This document shows, piece by piece, positions 34,726 through 42,038 of a stretch of 64,000 bases of DNA (its first letter is position 1; each line of letters begins with the position of its first letter). A program made the position numbers and the translations under genes. Source of the stretch: Bdellovibrionaceae bacterium UBA6502 (GTDB lineage: Bacteria; Bdellovibrionota; Bdellovibrionia; Bdellovibrionales; UBA840); contig DJMA01000042.1 in assembly GCA_002436415.1 (NCBI GenBank), positions 23,193 through 87,192 of the forward strand. The letters are read 5' to 3'. The notes beneath the pieces were generated by a model. It worked only from the letters and a program-made list of their open reading frames with translations. It was not told the DNA's origin and searched no databases.

Positions 34726-34802
34726 GACACCTTAGCTCAGTTGGTTAGAGCGCTACGTTGACATCGTAGAGGTCGCTGGTTCGACTCCAGTAGGTGTCAC
34801 CA
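34726..34802 (+). tRNA. tRNA-Val(GAC)
   Basis: A complete cloverleaf: acceptor GACACCT (34726-34732) pairs perfectly with AGGTGTC (34792-34798); D-arm GCTC...GAGC; anticodon stem CTACG/CGTAG with loop TTGACAT, anticodon GAC at 34760-34762; T-arm with GGTTCGACTCC; discriminator A and an encoded CCA end. It reads valine codons GUC and GUU. No integrase or attachment-site duplication lies beside it. Confidence 0.97.
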
Positions 34803-34812
34803 TCTATCTTTT

Positions 34813-35088
34813 TCAAATGTTTTCTTCGATATAGATTTTGTAAACGGCCATAAAGTGTAGCATCAATTCATCAATGTCTATATTGCATTGAAGGATAACT
34901 TCTTGGAGTTGTTCAGAGGTGTATGCGCAAATGCCTCTTTCCACATTGCTGATAAACTGTGGGCTTTTTAGACCAAGGGCCTCCGCTAGGTGGGTCTGAG
35001 TCATGCCGGATTTTTTGCGTGAATTTCTAAAAAATTCACCGAGACTTTTACTATAGGGAATGGAATGAAGTTGAAACACTTTCGACAT
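34813..35088 (-). CDS. XRE-family helix-turn-helix DNA-binding protein
   Basis: 91 residues. The Cro/CI-type HTH is readable at about residues 15-68: LGEFFRNSRKKSGMTQTHLA, then ALGLKSPQFISNVERG, typical of single-domain XRE regulators. It lies 20 bases after the OmpR-type regulator on the same strand, so the pair is likely cotranscribed. There is no toxin gene or phage gene beside it. The target is unknown. Confidence 0.82.
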   Translation of the reverse strand: MSKVFQLHSIPYSKSLGEFFRNSRKKSGMTQTHLAEALGLKSPQFISNVERGICAYTSEQLQEVILQCNIDIDELMLHFMAVYKIYIEENI

Positions 35089-35108
35089 CGAACTAAACCT
35101 TCATTGCA

Positions 35109-35816
35109 TTAAGCGGAATGTTTTTCCAGTGTATTAGGGTTAAAGCGATAGCCACTACCATACACACTTTCGATGCTTGCGCCTTGTTGCTTTAGCTTTT
35201 TGCGAATGCTTGTTATATGTGTATCTACATTCCTCGGTTGAATGTGAATGGCATTACCCCAAACATTATGAATCACTTGTTCCCTCGTGAAAGTTTGGTT
35301 TACGTTTTTGCATAGAAAGCTTAGGATTTTAAACTCAATAGGAGTTAAACTTAAATCCTCTTGGCCATTTTGATCTCGTAGCTGTACCAATTGTCTATCT
35401 TGATCTAATAAAATGGGGCCAAAATCTAAGGCTTTCGAATGTGAATTTGCAGAGTATTTTTGGATGCGATTATCAACTCTTGCTTTTAACTCTTTAGGAT
35501 CAATTGGTTTGGTTAGATAGTCGTCTGCCCCTAGATTTAAACCTAGCACTTTGTCATCAACTCCACTTCTAGCTGTCAAAAACAAAACCGGCTTATCTTG
35601 GTGCTGGGGTAGAGTTTTTAAGTGATGAAAAATTTGAAATCCATCACCATCCGGCAGCATGATGTCTAATAAAAACAGGTCAAACTGAAAGTTATTCATC
35701 GCAGCTTTGCTGTGTTCAACGGTTTTTACTCGCAGAATTTCATAGTCACTGCTTAAGGCTCTGTCGATTGTTAAAAAAGAAGTTTCTTCGTCTTCTACTA
35801 CCAGGACTTTTTTCAT
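35109..35816 (-). CDS. OmpR/PhoB-type response regulator
   Basis: 235 residues. Receiver domain: acidic pocket VEDEE, phospho-acceptor aspartate in FDLFLLDIMLPDGDG, threonine in LFLTARS and lysine in DDYLTKPID. The C-terminal winged helix (LSLTPIEFKILSFLCKN, VDTHITSIRKKLKQQG, VYGSGYRFNP) binds DNA. No histidine kinase is adjacent, so it is an orphan here. AAGGAGAG precedes the ATG. The XRE gene follows closely. Confidence 0.95.
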   Translation of the reverse strand: MKKVLVVEDEETSFLTIDRALSSDYEILRVKTVEHSKAAMNNFQFDLFLLDIMLPDGDGFQIFHHLKTLPQHQDKPVLFLTARSGVDDKVLGLNLGADDYLTKPIDPKELKARVDNRIQKYSANSHSKALDFGPILLDQDRQLVQLRDQNGQEDLSLTPIEFKILSFLCKNVNQTFTREQVIHNVWGNAIHIQPRNVDTHITSIRKKLKQQGASIESVYGSGYRFNPNTLEKHSA

Positions 35817-36155
35817 AAACTCTCCTTAGACAAAACTTTATCGGTTTGTTTTCAATCATTTTTTTCTTCAAGTGAAAAACTTAATAAAAGTGTTTCGTTG
35901 TGAGAAGGCTTCTGAAAATTAAGAATAAATAAGCGCATTAATAATGCCGAAGGAGTGAGGTCATGAAAACTTAGCTCTTTTTTCAAAGATAAAGCATGTT
36001 GAATTATTTTTCATTAATTTGGCTTTTGGCAGGCGTTTCATTTTGAGACAGCTTGAGAAAGCATTTAAATTCATTTGAAGAAAAAAGGAGTCCTTAAGAG
36101 GGCATCTAAATTGCAACTCTTAGGTTTGCAAGAACTTGCAATAGGGGGATTTAAA
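35817..36155. other. 339-bp intergenic region between divergent genes
   Basis: It must hold promoters for the response regulator (minus) and the large lipoprotein (plus). I see no repeat element. A strong Shine-Dalgarno AAGGAGTGAGG followed by ATG-AAA-ACT-TAG near 35962 forms a three-codon open frame whose meaning is unclear. Nothing else stands out. Confidence 0.45.
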
Positions 36156-37802
36156 TTGTCAAGAAAAGCGATCAAGTCATTTATTTTCATTCTGATGTCT
36201 TCATGTCTTTTGTTATTCCAAAATTGTGGGTCACCCATCGATTTTACCAGTAAAGATGATTCTAATTCGGGCCTTGAGATTATTCCCGGAGATGAAGAGA
36301 ATCTTGGTGGTGAGGATGGTTTAGGTGATGTTGATGAGTGTGCTGAGAATAGTATAGGTGAGCGAGATTGTTCAGGGGATGACTCGGAAAATGATGACTC
36401 CAATGATGATGGAGATAATGATTCTGGCGGTGATGAGGAAGAAGAGGAAGATGATTCAACGGATCTGATTAGTTGCGAAGAGAATCAGCTTTTAAGGCCT
36501 TATAGAAATTTATTGCAAAATTCCTCTTTTGAAATCTCTGATGATAGAGAAGGTTTAAAGTTTGGAATTCCACTTAAAAAACTTCATGGTGAAAAATACG
36601 ATCATTACTCTGCATTGCCTGGCTTGAGAAGATACTCTATTGATCAAAATAAAAGAGCCAATGCATGGCTTTCAAAGAAGGCTCCTGTGGAGCTCTTAGG
36701 TTACGGTCTCGTAGCTGACTACCCTGAGTTTAAAAGATCTAAAAGAGCAAAGAGATTGCGCAGAAAAATGGGTTCTAGACATATAGAGTTGGACTCATCG
36801 GACAATGCGGAAGTTTACCAGGATTTTATTGTTTGTAATGGTGATGGACAGTATGAGTTAAGTTTCTTTTATGCCTCACGAACGGGAGATTCTAGTAGTT
36901 CAATGAAGGTGTATATTGATGATGTGTTGGTGGACTATGTGAATGGAGACCGAGTTAAAAATTGGTTTAAGATGCGTTATACCGTGTCCAATTTAAAAGA
37001 GGGAGTGCATCGCATTCGTTTTGTTGCTGATGGAGCTTCTGATTCTTATGGAGCCTTAGTGGATACTGTAAAGCTAAAAATGATTCGCCACTCTCCCCCT
37101 GGAGTGGTTACCGTTTTACTAAGCCTCGGAGACAAGCACCAGGGAGAAAATGTTATTGATGAAGGCTTAACTAAAAAGCTAATTCACAAAGTGATTCGTT
37201 ACGCCTCTGCGAAAAAACGTCCAAGAATATTAATGGTAAAAGACGGCAATCACAGAGGGGAAGACCCAGAAGATACCAAGTACATTTTATCGGTGCTTGA
37301 AAACTATCGCCGAGGAAAAGACATTGTTTTTATGGATGAACCAAACGGTGGTTTAAAGTTAGAGGATCTTAAAGGTTTTGATTTGATTTGGTGGAATAAT
37401 CCAGGTTATCCGTTTAGTAGTTCCAAAAGTGTGCAAGCGATGCTCGACTTTGAAGGTGGCGTGGTAATATCGGGTGACGACATGGCTCATGCTAAATCGA
37501 ATGAGCTCCAAGCTTTAGTTACCGAGTTAACCGGATTGAAGTATCTAAATAATGGCGTAAGTTATAAAGGCAAAAATTTAGACAATAATAAAGGGGAATC
37601 CTACCAATTGAGTTTAAATAGTTTTGGCTTAAACGCATGGTTAAAAAAATACGATTTAGATGGCATTCAGGTTTATTATGGGAATGATATTGATCATACG
37701 GAAGTGGCTCGTGAAGACTTAAAGGTTTTTGTAAAAGCTAGTTTAACGCATTTGGGTTTGGATTTAGATAACTTGCCTGTGGTAGTGGGTTACAAAAAAT
37801 AA
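36156..37802 (+). CDS. Large lipoprotein: acidic linker, carbohydrate-binding-like and Rossmann-like domains
   Basis: About 548 residues. I prefer TTG 36156, with AGGGGGA seven bases upstream, over the ATG 27 codons earlier, because it directly precedes a signal peptide (SRKAIKSFIFILMSSCLLLFQNC) with a lipobox cysteine. A stretch of Asp/Glu/Ser/Gly follows (SGDDSENDDSNDDGDNDSGG), probably a flexible linker. Then comes a jelly-roll-like domain starting LLQNSSFEISDDREG with QDFIVCNGDGQYELSFFYA. The last about 230 residues look like an alpha/beta domain (TVLLSLGDKHQGENVIDEG, PRILMVKDG, FDLIWWNNPGYPF, GGVVISGDD), similar in order to ThuA or amidotransferase-like folds. Surface display is likely. 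I do not know the function. Confidence 0.68.
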   Translation: MSRKAIKSFIFILMSSCLLLFQNCGSPIDFTSKDDSNSGLEIIPGDEENLGGEDGLGDVDECAENSIGERDCSGDDSENDDSNDDGDNDSGGDEEEEEDDSTDLISCEENQLLRPYRNLLQNSSFEISDDREGLKFGIPLKKLHGEKYDHYSALPGLRRYSIDQNKRANAWLSKKAPVELLGYGLVADYPEFKRSKRAKRLRRKMGSRHIELDSSDNAEVYQDFIVCNGDGQYELSFFYASRTGDSSSSMKVYIDDVLVDYVNGDRVKNWFKMRYTVSNLKEGVHRIRFVADGASDSYGALVDTVKLKMIRHSPPGVVTVLLSLGDKHQGENVIDEGLTKKLIHKVIRYASAKKRPRILMVKDGNHRGEDPEDTKYILSVLENYRRGKDIVFMDEPNGGLKLEDLKGFDLIWWNNPGYPFSSSKSVQAMLDFEGGVVISGDDMAHAKSNELQALVTELTGLKYLNNGVSYKGKNLDNNKGESYQLSLNSFGLNAWLKKYDLDGIQVYYGNDIDHTEVAREDLKVFVKASLTHLGLDLDNLPVVVGYKK

Positions 37803-37815
37803 ATCGATTAAGAAG

Positions 37816-37855
37816 AGGTTTTTGCGACAAGTTCTTTGTTTCAAAAACCTTTTTT
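37816..37855. terminator. Terminator between convergent lipoprotein and kinase genes
   Basis: Perfect 9-bp stem AGGTTTTTG/CAAAAACCT with a 17-base loop, followed by a T-run on the plus strand and preceded by short A-runs for the minus strand. Probably bidirectional. Confidence 0.7.
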
Positions 37856-37874
37856 ACTAATTTTTGAGAGAGTC

Positions 37875-39071
37875 TTAAAATTCAATGTCTGCATAAGGAT
37901 TTTCTTCCTGATACAGTTCTTCGTCTAAGATTCGTTTTTTAGGAATTTCCAAGCTAAATAGACTTCCTTGGTCTTTTTCACTTTTTAAATGAATGCTACC
38001 GCCCATTTGCTCAATGCTTAATTTGGCAATGCTAAGACTTATACCAGCGCCTTTACTGTGTGAGTCGATGTCCCCTAGGGTGGTGAACTCTTCAAAAATG
38101 TATGACTGGTTTTCTTCTGGGACACCAGGTCCTTGATCTTTAATTCCAATGTTACAAACATCATCATTGCTTTGGATGCTAATGGAAATTTCCGAGTTTT
38201 TAGGGGAAAATTTTATGGCATTATCGATCAAAGCATATAGGGTTTGTCCTAAGCGTATAGTATCAAAACAAGCTTGGTGTTCTTCGTCATTGAAGCTTTT
38301 ATTGATTGTAATGTTTTTTGATTCTAGTTTACTTGCAAATTGTTCGAGTTGCTCTTCGATGGCTTGATTTAAGGAATGTTCCCAAATAAAGAAAGGCATT
38401 TTCTTGGTAGTTAACTTTAAAAGGTCTAACATACCATTTAAAATTCCCATTAAATTTTGTGCCTCTCGATTGATGTCTTTATGATAGGATTGAATGACCT
38501 CTTGTTCGTCAATCACTCCTAGGCTTAAGCTCTCTGTCATTGCAACGATGGCTGACAGGGGAGTTCTTAGTTCATGAGTACTAAGGGTAATGAGTTTGTC
38601 CTTTGCTTCACTTAAACTTTGCAGCTCAGCATTTTGATCCAAAATTTCTGTGTAACTTCTCATTAACTCTTGTTGTTTGACTTGTACTTCTCGTTGTAGT
38701 TTTTTTTGAAAACTAACGTCTTGAAACATAAGCAAAAGAGTTTTACCGTTTTGTATTTTGCTTACACCTAGATTTGCAATGAAGTTTATGCCATTCATTC
38801 TTTTCATAAGCATGTCTTGGTAAAATCCAGTGTCTTGAATGAATTCTTCGGCAAAGGATCTGGCTTTTGCCTTGCTAGATTGCGGGTAGAGCTTCTCAAG
38901 GTAAAAGCCATTTAAGTCGGATTCGTTGAGCTCTAAGGTTTCCATGGCAAGTCTATTTAGGTAAATCAAAGACATATTTTCGGCGTTGAAAACTATGATC
39001 GCCATCATTGCGGAATCACAAATTTCTTCAAAGTTTAAATCATTAGATGATTCAATGATTTTTGCAGCCAA
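37875..39071 (-). CDS. PAS-domain histidine kinase (soluble)
   Basis: 398 residues, no membrane segment. A PAS domain (about 15-125: SAMMAIIVFNAENMSLIYLN) leads through a coiled coil (VQVKQQELMRSYTEILDQN) to the dimerisation box STHELRTPLSAIVAM with the phospho-acceptor histidine. The ATPase domain follows with LIDNAIKFS, DQGPGVP and SKGAGISLSIAK. Start is TTG with GAGAGTGGG upstream. It is last in a receiver-HDOD-kinase run with three- to twenty-base gaps, so it may phosphorylate the CheY-like protein of the same operon. Confidence 0.93.
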   Translation of the reverse strand: MAAKIIESSNDLNFEEICDSAMMAIIVFNAENMSLIYLNRLAMETLELNESDLNGFYLEKLYPQSSKAKARSFAEEFIQDTGFYQDMLMKRMNGINFIANLGVSKIQNGKTLLLMFQDVSFQKKLQREVQVKQQELMRSYTEILDQNAELQSLSEAKDKLITLSTHELRTPLSAIVAMTESLSLGVIDEQEVIQSYHKDINREAQNLMGILNGMLDLLKLTTKKMPFFIWEHSLNQAIEEQLEQFASKLESKNITINKSFNDEEHQACFDTIRLGQTLYALIDNAIKFSPKNSEISISIQSNDDVCNIGIKDQGPGVPEENQSYIFEEFTTLGDIDSHSKGAGISLSIAKLSIEQMGGSIHLKSEKDQGSLFSLEIPKKRILDEELYQEENPYADIEF

Positions 39072-39074
39072 AGT

Positions 39075-39959
39075 TTACCCACTCTCTAAGATTTTTAAGA
39101 AGCTCTCTGCCTTTTGCAGTGGTTCTTTAAAATCTTTTACCATTGCACCGATCTCTTCCGGTTTTATGTTTAATCTTCCTAAGATCTCTTTCGGCAGTTT
39201 GGGCGCTTTTTTGTAGCCACTATTGCCAAAACGAATGGTCCCGACTAGACAGTTGGCGAGGTAAACTATATCAACGTATTGGTGCATTTCTGTGGAAAGA
39301 CCTGAGCGGAGTTGTAAGTTGGCTTCGTGGTGATATAACACACAATTTTGCACGGGTAGCGGTAAGCGCCATTTTTCGCTTAGTATTTTTCCAATTCGTG
39401 TATGGGGCATGTTTTCTAATGCTCTTTCCGCTTGAATAAAAGACATGTTTTCGGCATTGGCATAGGCAGAAATGTCTTCCAAAATTTCTTTGTCTAGCAT
39501 GGCAATGGCTATTTTTCCCATGTCATGAACAAGTCCGCAGGTGAATAGGTCACTAGATTGTTTGTGACCTATTTTTGCTGCGATGGATTCAGCTACAATG
39601 GCTACGCCTATGGAGTGTTTCCAAAACTGAATGAGATCAAAGCTAGTTTCGCCAGTGATTTTTAAAGTGGAAAAAACTGAGGCAGCGATTACCAATTGGT
39701 GTACGGTATCAAATCCCAAAAAGCCAATGGCCCTTGAAAGATTGGATACGCCGCCAGGAATGGCGTAGTATGCTGAGTTTGCAAGAGTTAAAACTTTCGT
39801 AGTCAAAGATTGATCTTGAAGCATTACCTCCTCAACGTCTTTAATCGTAGACATTGGATCGGCAATGATTCGGTTAAGCTCTTGTACTACCGTTGGGAGA
39901 GTCGGTAAGTCATTTAACCGCTCTTGCAAATCATTGTAGGAAATCTTAGCTGCGCCCAT
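39075..39959 (-). CDS. HDOD-domain signalling protein
   Basis: 294 residues. The HDOD core is clear: LNDLPTLPTVVQELNRIIAD at the start, DQSLTTKVLTLANSAYYA, LSRAIGFLGFDTVHQLVIA, then FTCGLVHDMGKIAIAML with an HD pair, and LPLPVQNCVLYHHEAN. HDOD proteins often relay signals to gene expression, motility or c-di-GMP systems without known catalysis; a metal-dependent activity has not been shown for most. It sits between the receiver and the kinase on one transcript. Confidence 0.93.
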   Translation of the reverse strand: MGAAKISYNDLQERLNDLPTLPTVVQELNRIIADPMSTIKDVEEVMLQDQSLTTKVLTLANSAYYAIPGGVSNLSRAIGFLGFDTVHQLVIAASVFSTLKITGETSFDLIQFWKHSIGVAIVAESIAAKIGHKQSSDLFTCGLVHDMGKIAIAMLDKEILEDISAYANAENMSFIQAERALENMPHTRIGKILSEKWRLPLPVQNCVLYHHEANLQLRSGLSTEMHQYVDIVYLANCLVGTIRFGNSGYKKAPKLPKEILGRLNIKPEEIGAMVKDFKEPLQKAESFLKILESG

Positions 39960-39979
39960 ACTGATAAGTCGCTTCTTTG

Positions 39980-40393
39980 TTAAGCGGCCATTCTAGGAAA
40001 TTTATGTTCTGGAAAAAGCTCTTTCATTTTTGCGGAAATTCTTTGGAAGGTAACTGGCTTTAAAATATAGCCATTCACACCAAGTTTTTTCGCGGATACT
40101 ACTTGTTCTTTTTCCATAACGGCGGTTACTAAAACAAAAGGAAGGCTTTTGTATTTTTCTTCATCCCGAACCATTTCGAGAAAATCAATTCCATCCATAT
40201 CGGGCATCATGATGTCACTAATCACAGCCACCACATTTTCTTTTTCATACTCCGCTTGTAGTGCTTGCCAGGCAATCTTGCCGGTTTCACATTCGATAAC
40301 ACTAAAGCCTAGTTTTAAAAGTAGGTGCTTTATCACAGTACGGTTCGTTGGTGAGTCTTCAGCTAGAATCACACTTTTTTTGTCTTCGCTCAT
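39980..40393 (-). CDS. CheY-like single-domain response regulator
   Basis: 137 residues, one receiver domain. AEDSPTNRTVIKHLLLK carries the acidic pocket, VAVISDIMMPDMDGIDFLEM the phospho-acceptor aspartate, FVLVTAV the threonine, and GYILKPVTF the lysine. There is no output domain, so it must act through a partner, such as the HDOD protein 20 bases downstream. GGGAGGATCC precedes the ATG. First gene of the three-gene operon and divergent from the pseudo-kinase gene. Confidence 0.93.
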   Translation of the reverse strand: MSEDKKSVILAEDSPTNRTVIKHLLLKLGFSVIECETGKIAWQALQAEYEKENVVAVISDIMMPDMDGIDFLEMVRDEEKYKSLPFVLVTAVMEKEQVVSAKKLGVNGYILKPVTFQRISAKMKELFPEHKFPRMAA

Positions 40394-40520
40394 TTTAAGG
40401 ATCCTCCCGTATAGTCTTATCGGCCTTTTCTTAACAAATTTAAGATTGTGCAGGTACGGCTAAGAAATGCATCGCGTAAAAACTTAGGTTATTTAAATTG
40501 CATTTTTCTCAAAAGGAGTC

Positions 40521-41720
40521 ATGATAAAAGCTATGGAATTTGAAGCATTTACGGCTGTTTTGGTTTTTTCGTTTTTAAGTGCATGTTGTGCCTTTTTGGT
40601 AATCCGTAATCTATCTTTAAAGAGATTCATCCACCAACTTCGGGCAAAATCAAAGGAAACACCTAAATTAGACAGTCCTGTTGAGGGGCTGGATCAAAAA
40701 GATTTCAACCAATTGGTGGATATGATTTTTGACTCTTCCGATGAATTTGTGATGATTTTCGATGATCGACATCGATTAAGATTATGGAATAAGTCTGCGG
40801 GAGAATTGGCAAAGTTTTCTGAAGGCCAAAGTTTAGAGTCTTTGATGGATTTTGTAAATTTAGGCTCTAAAGTTGTAGTTAAAAGAATGTCCAGTCAGTT
40901 AGAAAAAAATAGCATTAAACCAGATCACTATTTTGATATGAGTTGGACTCGTGGACAAAAGGTTCAACATCAGTGTTTAGCAATTAAAGATGAAGAAACA
41001 GGCTTACTCAAGGCATATGCTTTGACCGGGCAACTTTCGACAGAGTCAAAAGACGAAGATTTATCGGCAAGCCGCGTGATCGAATCGATTGGCACTCCTG
41101 TAGGGCAACTTAAAATTTTAAACCGTCAATTGGGAAGCTTTTTACAAGCAGAAGATCTAAACCGCGATCAATTGAAAAAAATTGAAGAAAAGCAGGGGAG
41201 TTTAATTGATTCTGCAAAAGGTGTTTTGGATTTTTATAGACATCTTGGTAGTGAGGTAGATGAGGCGGAGGAGTCTTTTAGTTTATCAATGAATGCCCTT
41301 TCTCGCTCTTTGGGATTATTGATCGAAAACTTCAATTTCCCCATTGCAGTCGAAGTGGAAAAACATATGCAGGGCAAAGACACGAGTGTTTTGTTGCAGG
41401 CTTCGGGCTTTCAAAGAGTTTTATTGGGCTTATTGCACAAGGTGATTCTTGTTTCTAATTCGCCACGTTCAAATTGTTTGATAAAAGTTTTCTGGGAATT
41501 AGGTTCCATGGAAGTAAAATTATCTGTTCATTTAAGTTTAAGACAGCTTGGCCAGGATTTGGGTAGTCTGTGGATGAATAATATTTTGAATGATCGTAAG
41601 AACTTTGTGGACTTTCAAAGTAAGTTTACTGAGCTCTCCTGTACTTTAGAGGATTTCCGTAAAGAATCAGAGGTTCTGATCATTGATGTGGATATTCCAA
41701 GAGATCTTAGCGGCACTTAG
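40521..41720 (+). CDS. Membrane PAS protein with degenerate histidine-kinase-like domain
   Basis: 399 residues. A membrane anchor (AVLVFSFLSACCAFLVI, about 12-28) is followed by a PAS domain (FVMIFDDRHRLRLWNKSAGE). Then comes a region that aligns with a dimerisation box but reads SRVIESIGTPVGQLKILNRQ, where GTPVGQL matches the rTPL part and the phospho-acceptor histidine is missing. The C-terminal part lacks the NxxxN, DxGxG and GxGL ATP motifs. It looks like a pseudo-kinase or scaffold. AAAGGAG precedes the ATG. It is divergent from the receiver-HDOD-kinase operon, which suggests that it works with it. Confidence 0.72.
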   Translation: MIKAMEFEAFTAVLVFSFLSACCAFLVIRNLSLKRFIHQLRAKSKETPKLDSPVEGLDQKDFNQLVDMIFDSSDEFVMIFDDRHRLRLWNKSAGELAKFSEGQSLESLMDFVNLGSKVVVKRMSSQLEKNSIKPDHYFDMSWTRGQKVQHQCLAIKDEETGLLKAYALTGQLSTESKDEDLSASRVIESIGTPVGQLKILNRQLGSFLQAEDLNRDQLKKIEEKQGSLIDSAKGVLDFYRHLGSEVDEAEESFSLSMNALSRSLGLLIENFNFPIAVEVEKHMQGKDTSVLLQASGFQRVLLGLLHKVILVSNSPRSNCLIKVFWELGSMEVKLSVHLSLRQLGQDLGSLWMNNILNDRKNFVDFQSKFTELSCTLEDFRKESEVLIIDVDIPRDLSGT

Positions 41721-41727
41721 TGCCGCA
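41711..41727. terminator. Hairpin overlapping the pseudo-kinase stop codon
   Basis: Perfect 7-bp stem GCGGCAC/GTGCCGC with loop TTA, spanning the TAG stop. The T-run after it is weak (ATTTGAGTTTT). It lies between two convergent genes and could terminate either. Confidence 0.45.
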
Positions 41728-41735
41728 TTTGAGTT

Positions 41736-41990
41736 TTATTGGGCTAATTTTTTATCCAACTCACCGGCCTGCTCTAGGGCAGAAAGTTCTGTGAAGCCAC
41801 CGATAAGCTCGTCATTGATAAAAATTTGTGGAACCGTTCTCATTCCAGTTTTCTGAATCAAGGCCATCATTTCTTCTGGATTGTCCTCTAAATTCTCTTC
41901 AGTAAACGAAACCCCTTTGTTTTGTAATAGGTTTTTCGCGTGTACACAGTAGGGACAGTAGTTTTTGGTGTATATTTTTACGTTTGCCAT
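41736..41990 (-). CDS. grxC: Glutaredoxin (GrxC type)
   Basis: 84 residues, dithiol glutaredoxin with CPYC at residues 12-15 (YTKNYCPYCVHAKNLL), the cis-proline region MRTVPQIFIND and GGFTEL. It reduces disulfides or glutathione adducts using glutathione, which ties in with the gshB gene in this window. AAAAGGAT precedes the ATG. Confidence 0.94.
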   Translation of the reverse strand: MANVKIYTKNYCPYCVHAKNLLQNKGVSFTEENLEDNPEEMMALIQKTGMRTVPQIFINDELIGGFTELSALEQAGELDKKLAQ

Positions 41991-42038
41991 AATTAAATCC
42001 TTTTTAAGTTAGTGTAATTCAACTCAGAAATATTACAT

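Noticed and set aside
34726..35088. Possible integration site: tRNA-Val next to an XRE regulator
   Set aside because: No integrase, phage gene or repeat of the tRNA 3' end is present. The XRE gene pairs with a response regulator.
34813..35816. Toxin-antitoxin pair suggested by the small XRE protein
   Set aside because: The neighbour is a complete OmpR-type regulator, not a toxin-like gene.
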